Assembly (NCBI GenBank): GCA_003560545.1
Contig: PWLK01000065.1
Coordinates: 1-10,535, forward strand
Origin: Candidatus Woesearchaeota archaeon
GTDB taxonomy: Archaea > Nanobdellota > Nanobdellia > Woesearchaeales > 21-14-0-10-32-9
Reading direction: 5' to 3'
Length of the DNA stretch: 10,535 nt
How positions within the stretch are numbered: position 1 is the stretch's first letter; every line of letters starts with the position of its first letter. A model generated the notes under the pieces. It made no database searches and was not told the DNA's origin. It worked only from the letters and a program-made list of their open reading frames with translations. This document shows positions 1-5,225 of the stretch, piece by piece. The position numbers and the translations under genes were made by a program.

Positions 1-48
1 ATGGTGGGGGACGTCTCCCCACCCTCCTCTGCCCATTATCGTGGGCAT
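1..48 (-). CDS. Possible N-terminus of a minus-strand protein (partial)
   Basis: On the minus strand an ATG at 48-46 opens a reading frame that stays open to the window edge (16 codons, beginning MPTIMGRGGWGDVPHH). A TATA-like element at 98-108 could drive it with a leader of about 29 bases. Alternatively a weaker AT box around 56-66 would put a leaderless start at the second ATG (36-34). No Shine-Dalgarno is visible. The piece is too short to identify, and the same bases form strong hairpins, so this is one of two competing readings. Confidence 0.28.
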   Translation of the reverse strand, partial: MPTIMGRGGWGDVPHH

Positions 49-54
49 TGGAGT
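1..54 (+). ncRNA. GC-rich double-hairpin element, possible 3' end of a structured RNA
   Basis: The first 54 bases are far more GC-rich than the AT-rich surroundings and fold into two adjacent hairpins. Bases 3-10 pair with 16-23 (GGTGGGG against CCCCACC, five-base loop). Bases 25-28 (CTCC) pair with 51-54 approximately (GGAG), enclosing GCCCA (31-35) paired with TGGGC (about 42-46). A T-rich tract follows at 62-67, which would suit archaeal termination on the plus strand. In AT-rich archaea, GC-rich structured islands are often non-coding RNAs. I could not match it to SRP RNA, RNase P RNA or a tRNA, and the 5' part is outside the window. The competing reading is a minus-strand coding start over the same bases. 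Confidence 0.3.
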
Positions 55-97
55 TATTAAATTTTTTGAGATTCGGGACAGAGCCAAAAAAAAGGAA

Positions 98-108
98 ATA
101 TTTATAAA
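98..108. promoter_or_regulatory. TATA box, possibly bidirectional
   Basis: The sequence ATATTTATAAA, preceded by the purine-rich GGAA (BRE-like), is a good archaeal TATA box. On the plus strand it predicts a transcript start near 131, giving a leader of about 28 bases before the ATG at 159, which carries a Shine-Dalgarno. The box is nearly symmetric and could also serve the minus direction towards position 48. Confidence 0.55.
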
Positions 109-147
109 ACTCCTAAATCAAATGAGTAACCATAAGAATCATAATCA

Positions 148-156
148 GAGGTGATT
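148..156 (+). promoter_or_regulatory. Strong Shine-Dalgarno sequence
   Basis: GAGGTGAT matches the anti-Shine-Dalgarno end of 16S rRNA almost perfectly. It ends a few bases before the ATG at 159 and decides the start of the 40-codon gene. It stands out because most genes in this window look leaderless. Confidence 0.7.
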
Positions 157-158
157 AT

Positions 159-281
159 ATGAACAAAGCAGGATACGTACACCACCCATTTTTTTTGGCG
201 ATAATAGCATTCATAATAGGAATGCTGCTAATGTGGCTGTTAATGAGAGGAATAATCCCATCCGGCGGAATATTCGGATAA
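159..281 (+). CDS. 40-residue single-pass membrane protein
   Basis: This frame is short, but it has a near-perfect Shine-Dalgarno (GAGGTGAT) at the right distance, a TATA box at 98-108 and a T-rich terminator just after the stop, so it is very likely real. The product has a polar N-terminus with two histidines (residues 8-9). One hydrophobic segment follows (about 11-29, rich in F, I, L and M), then Arg30 and a short Gly/Pro tail ending GGIFG. Topology is ambiguous: Lys3 lies before and Arg30 after the segment. It is monocistronic and converges on the five-gene unit to its right. I do not recognise a family. Possible roles for proteins of this size include modulating a larger membrane complex, but nothing in the sequence shows a partner. 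Confidence 0.72.
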   Translation: MNKAGYVHHPFFLAIIAFIIGMLLMWLLMRGIIPSGGIFG

Positions 282-310
282 AAAAAACGTTTTAACCCTT
301 TTTTTCTTTT
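280..310. terminator. Convergent T-tract terminators
   Basis: Between two convergent stop codons lie an A8 run (280-287, a T8 run for minus-strand transcripts), the perfect palindrome AAAACGTTTT (284-293) and a plus-strand T-rich run (299-310). Archaeal termination mainly needs U-rich tracts. This 30-base spacer supplies one for each direction. Confidence 0.6.
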
Positions 311-311
311 A

Positions 312-1298
312 TCAGGCTGCGTGCTTGTGCAAGTACCTGGCTTTTCCATAGATGTTCGACAAGTCTTTTTCCAGTTTGGTAAACGTTTTCTTGTTATTTT
401 CAACGAGTTCCTCTAGTATTTTCTCGGGGTACCCTTCTTTTCTCAGCATTTCCAGTTGTTCAGGTATCCCATTTCTTAAAAGGTGGTCTATCCTGATATG
501 TATCGCTGCGTTTGTCAGGAAAACCCTGTATATTGTCTTTGCTAATGATTCCATTCTTTTTATGAAGTCTTCTTCGATAGAAATAAACTTTTCAAGCTTG
601 TTAACAGCTTTCTCAATGGCTTTTTCATCTTCAGGGCCTTTAAGCAAGGACTCTAATTCTTTATACAAGCCTTCCAGCTCAGCCATGTCTTTCTGTATTC
701 TCTTTATATTCCTTCTCTCATCCCTTGCAGCCCTTGCTTCCTGCCTTTCCTTTTGCTGTTCAGTCCTTATAGCAGCCAGCAAGCTTTCCTGCATAGCCCT
801 TCTTTTCAGCCTTTCCTCCTCGTTCCTTACCTGGGATAATGAAATTTCTCGTACTTGCCCCGACATTTTCTGAATATCCACAACCAACTTCTTCATAGGT
901 GCAACAACCTTTTCCTGGAATAAATGGTAAACATTATTCCCGTGCCTATCAGTCTTATGAGAAAGCCTTTCCTTTAGCAAGCGGTCCATCCTGACTATTA
1001 GCTGCTTGTCCTTTTCCTCCAATTTTTCTTCTTCATTCAAAATTATCAATTCATTCTCAGCAATCCTATACGTGAACTGCTCCTGCTTATGTATAAGCTT
1101 GTAAATGTTCTCCAAGCTCTCCTTAACAACACCAATATCTTTTGTAGAAACGCCGTTCTTAAACTTCGCAAACTCTTCCTCAACCTTATTAGAAAAATCC
1201 AATGATCGCTCCCTTCTAACAAACCTTCTAACCTGCCTCGCCAACCCAGCAGTCGTCCTAACATGAAAAAAATCCATTTGTGTAACAAAGTTTCCCAT
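312..1298 (-). CDS. 328-residue charged coiled-coil protein, last gene of the operon
   Basis: The product is entirely soluble in character, highly charged and predicted helical, with no signal peptide or membrane segment, so it is probably cytoplasmic. Residues 20-32 are very basic (RQVRRFVRRERS). Helical stretches run over about 35-115, and a long continuous coiled-coil-like region rich in E, K, R and Q covers about 140-255. The C-terminal 70 residues are also helical and the tail is HKHAA. It starts 23 bases after the stop of the preceding gene, with GAGG nine bases before the ATG, and no TATA box is visible, so it is probably co-transcribed with its upstream neighbours. I do not recognise a family. 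Context suggests a structural or scaffolding partner of the other coiled-coil proteins of the operon, which is inference. Confidence 0.82.
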   Translation of the reverse strand: MGNFVTQMDFFHVRTTAGLARQVRRFVRRERSLDFSNKVEEEFAKFKNGVSTKDIGVVKESLENIYKLIHKQEQFTYRIAENELIILNEEEKLEEKDKQLIVRMDRLLKERLSHKTDRHGNNVYHLFQEKVVAPMKKLVVDIQKMSGQVREISLSQVRNEEERLKRRAMQESLLAAIRTEQQKERQEARAARDERRNIKRIQKDMAELEGLYKELESLLKGPEDEKAIEKAVNKLEKFISIEEDFIKRMESLAKTIYRVFLTNAAIHIRIDHLLRNGIPEQLEMLRKEGYPEKILEELVENNKKTFTKLEKDLSNIYGKARYLHKHAA

Positions 1299-1321
1299 TT
1301 TATCTTGCCTCGAATTTCTTT

Positions 1322-1756
1322 TTACCTTCTCGTTCTAGCTTTCAATATTTTCCAAGTATCATGAACATATTTTTTTATATCTTCTTTTGTTTTGTGATTA
1401 CCTAGTTCTTTTTCTGGAAATTCTATTTTTCCTTCGTAGTAATCTTTAAGTTTTGATAATACAAATATACAATCCTTAACTTTTTGATGTTGTTCTTGAT
1501 GGTAAGCCCAGTTTCCAGTTTTTTCATCTAAATAGGATTGGAAATGATCAATAATTTTTTTAATAAGTTCTGCATCTTTTTCGTTTCCATGCCTCCATTT
1601 TAGTGCAAAATCTCCGCTTTTTTTGATAGTCTTTTCCATCTCTTTTAAAGGCTCTTCAATGGCTCGTTCTTTTTTATCCAGAGTTTTCTTTCCTTCTGGC
1701 ATTTCTTTTTCGAGCAACGCGTACAGTTCCTTACTTCTGTCTTTTAGCTTCATCAT
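1322..1756 (-). CDS. 144-residue charged helical protein
   Basis: This is a small, soluble, lysine- and glutamate-rich protein, predicted mostly helical, with no signal peptide, membrane segment or catalytic motif. I place the start at the ATG at 1756 (MMKLKDRSKELY), two bases after the stop of the preceding gene. This matches the 1-2 base spacing between the other genes of the unit and the shared TAAAATG-type start context. An alternative ATG at 1777 would add seven residues and overlap the upstream gene by 19 bases. Its coding sequence is AT-rich. It does not resemble a family I know. Co-transcription with membrane and coiled-coil proteins suggests membership of the same assembly. Confidence 0.78.
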   Translation of the reverse strand: MMKLKDRSKELYALLEKEMPEGKKTLDKKERAIEEPLKEMEKTIKKSGDFALKWRHGNEKDAELIKKIIDHFQSYLDEKTGNWAYHQEQHQKVKDCIFVLSKLKDYYEGKIEFPEKELGNHKTKEDIKKYVHDTWKILKARTRR

Positions 1757-1758
1757 TT

Positions 1759-3207
1759 TTATACGTCCCATCTCCAAGGCCTTTGCGTCCCTATGATTCT
1801 AGCGCCTAGGCGTAGGTATACTTCATTTAACTGGAATCCTCTGTTACTCATCTCTCTAGCCAAATGAGGTATATGGTTATGAATGAGTTGTGAGAGTGAT
1901 TCCTGATTCAAATGTACATGTAATTGGTGAGGGTTCAAAAAATAATTTAGTATTATATAATCGTTTGAATGATTGGGGTACCCTGGCAAGTCATTTGTTT
2001 GCTCTAAATGCTGTGCAGCTGCTTGGTTCCTCGCCATAACCCATACTAATTCGAACTGCGCTCCATCCGGGACAGTCTCATCTCCACCTCCAGGGTCTTC
2101 TCTGCCTCTTCCTTGTCCTAACATTTCTAGGATTCTTTGTAATTGTTGATCTATTGTGTTGAATCTTGTTCTCATGTTTTGGTCCAAATTCTGTACATCT
2201 TGTCTTGTTGCAATGTCTTGTAATTTTTGTTCTATTGAACGCGTTCTGTAAGCTATCTGTGTTAAGAGGGCGTAATTCTGGTGTCCTTGTCTGTACAAAG
2301 CATCTATTGAAGGAAGCACGTAGTCATCTAAAGAATCTTGAATCCGTTGTATCATATTAATTTCTATTTCTTGTCTTCTTTGCAGGATTTCGAATAATTC
2401 GTTTATTAATCTGTCTAGCTCTTCTATGTCATGCCTCTTTGCAGTATTATCCAAGCGGTTTAAGATTTCTATTATTCCTCTATTGGCTGTATCAACATCT
2501 GCTTCTATCCTGTCTAGTTGGGAGCTGATTCTTGAAAATTCCGCTCTTGTTTGCTGTGTTAAATTGTGTATGCTGTTCTGTGCTATTTGAAGTTCACGCG
2601 TAATTAAATCTATTCCCTTTTTTTGCTCAAGTAACAATCTTCCAGTGTTTCTTAATATAGTGTCTAGTCTTTTTATCAGAGGCCCTAAGTCTATGGCACT
2701 TGGAATTTTATTTAAGAGGTCCCGTATTTTTCTAGTTACATGGTCCCTTGTTTTTTTATGTTGTTTTGCTTGTTCTCCATTTATCTTCTGGATTATATCG
2801 TTAGATCTGCGATAGATATAGTTTTTTATTTTTGGATAAAGTTCTTTTTCTAGGAATTCATTAATTTTTGTATAGTTTATTTCTATTTTTAGTTCCGGCA
2901 ATATACTTGTAAAATGTTCTTTTAACGCGTTTATTATGACTTGTGTGAATTCGTTTAGTATTTCTTCTGGTTTTTTTCCATTAAGCTCATTACCGTTTAC
3001 GAAAAGTATGTTTCCTACTAGTTGAAAGCCGTGATTTGCGTTTTGCTGGCTTTGGGCTCCTCCTTCTTGGTTTATCTCTATTTTTGAAAGTTCTTCTATT
3101 TTTTTAACAACTGTTAGTATTTCAGTTAGTCCTTTAGCATCTAGGCCTAGCTCCTTTGCGCTCTTAGATAGCTCATCTATTATTGCTTTGATGTCTTGTT
3201 CTGCCAT
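1759..3207 (-). CDS. 482-residue coiled-coil protein with histidine-rich C-terminal domain
   Basis: Three parts can be seen. Residues 1-165 are a mixed N-terminal region that includes a short beta-like stretch (about 60-72). Residues 175-365 form a long heptad-like helical coiled coil rich in L, I, Q, E and R, reminiscent of chemoreceptor or laminin-type stalks in composition only. After a flexible linker (about 364-382, GQGRGREDPGGGDE) comes a compact 100-residue domain (383-482). It holds eight histidines between residues 400 and 448, including HQLHVH and HNHIPH clusters that could bind metal. There is no signal peptide or membrane segment, so it should be cytoplasmic. It starts two bases after the fibronectin-protein stop. 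The first residues, MAEQ, and their DNA context repeat those of the preceding gene. No family was recognised. Confidence 0.85.
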   Translation of the reverse strand: MAEQDIKAIIDELSKSAKELGLDAKGLTEILTVVKKIEELSKIEINQEGGAQSQQNANHGFQLVGNILFVNGNELNGKKPEEILNEFTQVIINALKEHFTSILPELKIEINYTKINEFLEKELYPKIKNYIYRRSNDIIQKINGEQAKQHKKTRDHVTRKIRDLLNKIPSAIDLGPLIKRLDTILRNTGRLLLEQKKGIDLITRELQIAQNSIHNLTQQTRAEFSRISSQLDRIEADVDTANRGIIEILNRLDNTAKRHDIEELDRLINELFEILQRRQEIEINMIQRIQDSLDDYVLPSIDALYRQGHQNYALLTQIAYRTRSIEQKLQDIATRQDVQNLDQNMRTRFNTIDQQLQRILEMLGQGRGREDPGGGDETVPDGAQFELVWVMARNQAAAQHLEQTNDLPGYPNHSNDYIILNYFLNPHQLHVHLNQESLSQLIHNHIPHLAREMSNRGFQLNEVYLRLGARIIGTQRPWRWDV

Positions 3208-3209
3208 TT

Positions 3210-3797
3210 TTATCTTATTTCTACGCGTCCTTTAAATGTTGTGTTGCCTTGTTGGTCTACGTTTACGCTATCTATTACAGGGTGCCATCTTTTTATAGGT
3301 CTTGTTATGGTGGCTTCAGAAGGCGTCCATTTTCCAGGTCCTTTTGAGTTTACGGCTCGTATCCTGTACCTGTTCACACCTTCTTCTCCTTCGTCCATCA
3401 ACGGGTTATTCGGAGGGTGGTGTTTGTCAGGTGTTGCTATCCTTCGCCAGTGCGTTGCCCCTGTCAACTTTTTTCTACCAACTGCTTTGTGTATTTCGTA
3501 GTAGTTCACCCCATCTACTTCAGGGTTAGCTGACCAGCTAAGTGCTACTTGACTGCCCTGGGGTATTGCCCTGAACATGTATACTTTGCCTGGCTTGCCT
3601 TGTTTTCTGTACTCCCTGTCTTCTCCAGGTGTTGGTTCTTCACTTCCACCTGGTTTGAGCCAGTCAGGCAGTTTAAAGCCGCTTCCTTTTATGCTTCCTG
3701 CTAGTTGCATAAATTTTACTATGAGGAGGACTGTTAGTAGTATGTACGTCCAGCTTACCATTGCTCCATACATTGATATGATTATTTGTTCTGCCAT
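3210..3797 (-). CDS. Membrane-anchored fibronectin type III domain protein
   Basis: The 195-residue product has one N-terminal membrane segment (about residues 8-28) and a basic, proline-rich linker (37-70). A single fibronectin type III domain spans about 68-167: the pattern PGKVYMFRA...VALSWSANPEVDGVNYYEIHKA...NRYRIRAVNSKGPGKWTPSEAT shows the conserved Trp of strand B, Tyr residues of strands C and F, and the SKG-x-G-x-W-T-PS signature. A short beta-rich tail ends VEIR. Positive charges lie after rather than before the membrane segment, which by the positive-inside rule would put the domain in the cytoplasm. Outside is the usual expectation, so topology is uncertain. The start lies one base after the upstream stop. 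The domain is an adhesion/scaffold fold, and its partner is unknown. Confidence 0.86.
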   Translation of the reverse strand: MAEQIIISMYGAMVSWTYILLTVLLIVKFMQLAGSIKGSGFKLPDWLKPGGSEEPTPGEDREYRKQGKPGKVYMFRAIPQGSQVALSWSANPEVDGVNYYEIHKAVGRKKLTGATHWRRIATPDKHHPPNNPLMDEGEEGVNRYRIRAVNSKGPGKWTPSEATITRPIKRWHPVIDSVNVDQQGNTTFKGRVEIR

Positions 3798-3798
3798 T

Positions 3799-4311
3799 TT
3801 ATAGTGGTCCTAGTCCTAGGCGTCCCGCCCATACGTTTAAAAGCATAAAGAGTAGTATAAGGATTAGTATACCTCCTATGTTTTGCATCCAGTCTTTGTT
3901 CATTTTCATTACTGCCAGGTATGATATTCCTAGGAATATTGCGAGGAATATTGATGCGCTTGCCAGGGCGGTTACTGCGCCTCCGGTGGCCATGAGCCAG
4001 TCTCTTGGCATGAAGAATACTCCTATTCCGCTTATTACTGCAGAGGTTATATTTGCGGTTTTGGTGTCGAAGACGCCTCCTGCTTTTAGCAGGCCCATCC
4101 GGAATACTGCTAGGAGTACGATGAATAAGCCGAATCTTATTATTCCTGCTTGTACGTCTTCGTTTTCTCTTAGCATTTCCAGGTTGAACAAGCCTCCTAT
4201 CATGTTCACGCCTTGATTCAGAGGAGGTATCCCTGTGCTGTAAGCCATTGCTAAAGGTATTGTAAGAAGTAATATGAGTATAACTAGTGCTATGCCTGCG
4301 TATCGTTTCAT
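3799..4311 (-). CDS. Multi-pass membrane protein with signal peptide, first gene of the operon
   Basis: The 170-residue product begins with a classic signal peptide: MKR, a hydrophobic core (residues 5-20) and an AMA cleavage-like site before residue 24. An amphipathic stretch containing acidic residues (about 40-55) follows. Then come hydrophobic segments at about 57-75, 85-101 (weaker), 111-135 and 145-165. The length and layout superficially resemble small membrane subunits of secretion or conjugation systems (VirB2/TrbC-like), but the sequence gives no specific match. It begins the five-gene minus-strand unit, about 28 bases from the TATA box at 4334-4345, so its mRNA is probably leaderless. 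It probably provides the membrane base for the downstream coiled-coil proteins (inference). Confidence 0.83.
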   Translation of the reverse strand: MKRYAGIALVILILLLTIPLAMAYSTGIPPLNQGVNMIGGLFNLEMLRENEDVQAGIIRFGLFIVLLAVFRMGLLKAGGVFDTKTANITSAVISGIGVFFMPRDWLMATGGAVTALASASIFLAIFLGISYLAVMKMNKDWMQNIGGILILILLFMLLNVWAGRLGLGPL

Positions 4312-4330
4312 TATATTGTGGTTACGCGGC

Positions 4331-4345
4331 CTTTATATTTATAAA
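4331..4345 (-). promoter_or_regulatory. TATA box for the five-gene minus-strand operon
   Basis: Read on the minus strand, TTTATAAATATAAAG is a strong TATA element whose centre is about 28 bases from the ATG at 4311, fitting leaderless transcription. It is separated by about 30 bases from the divergent plus-strand TATA box at 4373-4382. Confidence 0.65.
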
Positions 4346-4372
4346 GTTTTCTTTTGTTTTTCCTAGGGTAAA

Positions 4373-4382
4373 GGTTATATAC
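4373..4382 (+). promoter_or_regulatory. TATA box for the voltage-sensor-like gene
   Basis: GGTTATATAC has its centre about 28 bases before the ATG at 4406, with no Shine-Dalgarno between, which points to a leaderless transcript. The spacing also argues for the ATG at 4406 rather than the in-frame TTG two codons earlier. Confidence 0.58.
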
Positions 4383-4405
4383 TTCCTCTCCTATGGATTT
4401 TGTTT

Positions 4406-4900
4406 ATGAAGCCGTTTTTCGTTAAGTTGCACTCGTGGTCTGACTTCCTGTTGCCGTACACTCTCTTGTTGTTAATTTTTATTATTATAGCTGAGTTTTT
4501 CTTTGTCGCGTTTTACGCTGCGCATCACTTAGTTTTTGAGGTTTTGGATTGGATAATTATCAGTGTTTTCGCGGTGGATCTTGGTTTTAAGTTTCATCGC
4601 TCTAAGTCTTTTCCTGTTTTTTTGAAGACGTCTTGGCTGGATATTATTGCTGTTATTCCTTTTTTCCTTGTTTTTAGGATGCTTGAGGTGCTCGGCGTTT
4701 TTTCCAGGTTAGCTGATGTTAGTAGTGAGGCTCAGCACGTTGTTGGTGCTAGTGTTGAGTTGGAGAGGGAGGCGAAGGCTTTGAGGCGTACTGCGAGGTC
4801 GGAGCAGTTCCTTAAGTTTCTTAGGCCTGTTCTGCGTACGCCTAGGTTGTTGAAGGCTGTGCATTTTTTTGAGCATCCTTCACACAAAATAAAACATTAA
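4406..4900 (+). CDS. Voltage-sensor-like membrane protein without a pore domain
   Basis: The 164-residue product resembles helices S1-S3 of the voltage-gated ion channel superfamily: S1 at about 17-39, S2 at 43-63 (LDWIIISVFAVDLGFKF) and S3 at 75-92. The S3 motif FLKTSWLDIIAVIPFF closely follows the Kv-type pattern NIIDIVAIIPYF, with the conserved Asp at residue 79. There is no S5, pore loop with GYG or S6. After a charged linker (101-135), a segment around 137-155 has basic residues at 140, 144, 147 and 150, the three-to-four spacing of an S4 helix. It could therefore be an isolated voltage-sensor module, or a shortened channel relative that has lost conduction. The start is ATG 4406, leaderless. 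Codons end mostly in T or G, unlike the A-rich codons of its neighbours, which hints at a different origin. Ligand and partners are unknown. Confidence 0.82.
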   Translation: MKPFFVKLHSWSDFLLPYTLLLLIFIIIAEFFFVAFYAAHHLVFEVLDWIIISVFAVDLGFKFHRSKSFPVFLKTSWLDIIAVIPFFLVFRMLEVLGVFSRLADVSSEAQHVVGASVELEREAKALRRTARSEQFLKFLRPVLRTPRLLKAVHFFEHPSHKIKH

Positions 4901-4910
4901 CTTCTAGAAG
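4901..4910. repeat. Perfect 10-base palindrome after the stop codon
   Basis: CTTCTAGAAG directly follows the TAA of the voltage-sensor-like gene. It may be a protein-binding site, part of a terminator or chance. There is little else in the sequence to decide. Confidence 0.3.
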
Positions 4911-4925
4911 ATATATTTTCCAACA

Positions 4926-4948
4926 TTTTTAAAATATTTAAGCAATAA
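4926..4948 (-). repeat. Degenerate copy of the 23-base recombinase-flanking repeat (outer upstream)
   Basis: This stretch matches the copy at 4971-4993 in 18 of 23 positions, including the TTTAAGCAA core, in the same orientation. The two lie 45 bases apart. It mirrors the two-copy arrangement on the downstream side of the recombinase. AT-richness raises the chance of accidental similarity, so this copy is less secure than the others. Confidence 0.4.
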
Positions 4949-4970
4949 ACATATATTTTAAAATAATCAA

Positions 4971-4993
4971 TTTCTAAATATTTTAAGCAAAAA
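4971..4993 (-). repeat. 23-base repeat, inverted copy upstream of the recombinase gene
   Basis: This stretch (begins TTTCTAAAT, ends TTAAGCAAAAA) equals the reverse complement of the two downstream copies at 6090-6112 and 6228-6250 in 21 of 23 positions, the mismatches being the two adjacent bases at repeat positions 9-10. The recombinase gene is thus bracketed by inverted repeats. They could be recombination or binding sites of the enzyme, or ends of a small element. Confidence 0.6.
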
Positions 4994-5021
4994 GCAAAAA
5001 TTTTAAAGTATTGTTTGCCAT

Positions 5022-5058
5022 ATGGAAAATAATTAATAAGAAATCTTTGCTGTTTTCC
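5022..5058. repeat. Inverted repeat with 7-base arms
   Basis: TGGAAAA at about 5022-5028 pairs with TTTTCCA at about 5052-5058 around an AT-rich spacer of about 23 bases. It lies in the long leader region before the recombinase gene. The rest of the 4901-5225 spacer holds the repeats listed separately, a locally GC-richer patch (about 5090-5122) with no recognised identity, and the promoter. Confidence 0.35.
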
Positions 5059-5127
5059 ACTATATCTATAACACCTTATTTCTTACAAAAAGGCCGGACT
5101 CCCTGGCAAAAAGACTGCCTCTTACAC

Positions 5128-5144
5128 ATTCTTCCGAGGAGAAT
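5128..5144. promoter_or_regulatory. Imperfect palindrome next to the recombinase promoter
   Basis: ATTCTTCCGAGGAGAAT is symmetric in 6 of 8 position pairs around G5136 and ends four bases before the promoter's BRE/TATA region. That is a typical position for an operator that would block basal factor binding. This is a positional inference only. Confidence 0.3.
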
Positions 5145-5148
5145 AGCA

Positions 5149-5159
5149 AAATATAAAAA
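5149..5159 (+). promoter_or_regulatory. TATA box for the recombinase gene
   Basis: AAATATAAAAA preceded by GC (BRE-like). The predicted transcript start is near 5180, downstream of the first in-frame ATG (5175). This supports translation from the second ATG at 5226, which has a GAGG Shine-Dalgarno at 5216-5219. Confidence 0.55.
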
Positions 5160-5225
5160 CAAAGAGTTCGCATAATGTATATTACACGTACTTTTCAAAG
5201 GTTTTATCGTAAAAAGAGGCGAAAA

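Noticed and set aside
155..403. An 82-codon minus-strand frame opposite the 40-residue membrane protein
   Set aside because: It runs through the terminator region and into the convergent gene, has low-complexity composition and no promoter, while the plus strand has a strong Shine-Dalgarno and TATA box.
352..873. A 173-codon plus-strand frame rich in Ser, Phe and Leu
   Set aside because: It is the antisense of the charged coiled-coil gene, and its composition is the mirror of K/E-rich codons; no start signals.
5072..5127. A 17-residue minus-strand frame with three cysteines upstream of the recombinase
   Set aside because: It is too short, has no Shine-Dalgarno or suitably spaced TATA box, and the cysteine spacing fits no zinc-finger pattern.
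5070..5175. A tRNA or small RNA in the GC-richer patch before the recombinase gene
   Set aside because: No cloverleaf arms, T-loop motif or stable long stem could be assembled from the bases.
5175..5225. The first in-frame ATG as the recombinase start
   Set aside because: The TATA box centre is only about 21 bases upstream, so the transcript would start after this ATG, and the added residues are basic and unlike the family; ATG 5226 has a good Shine-Dalgarno.
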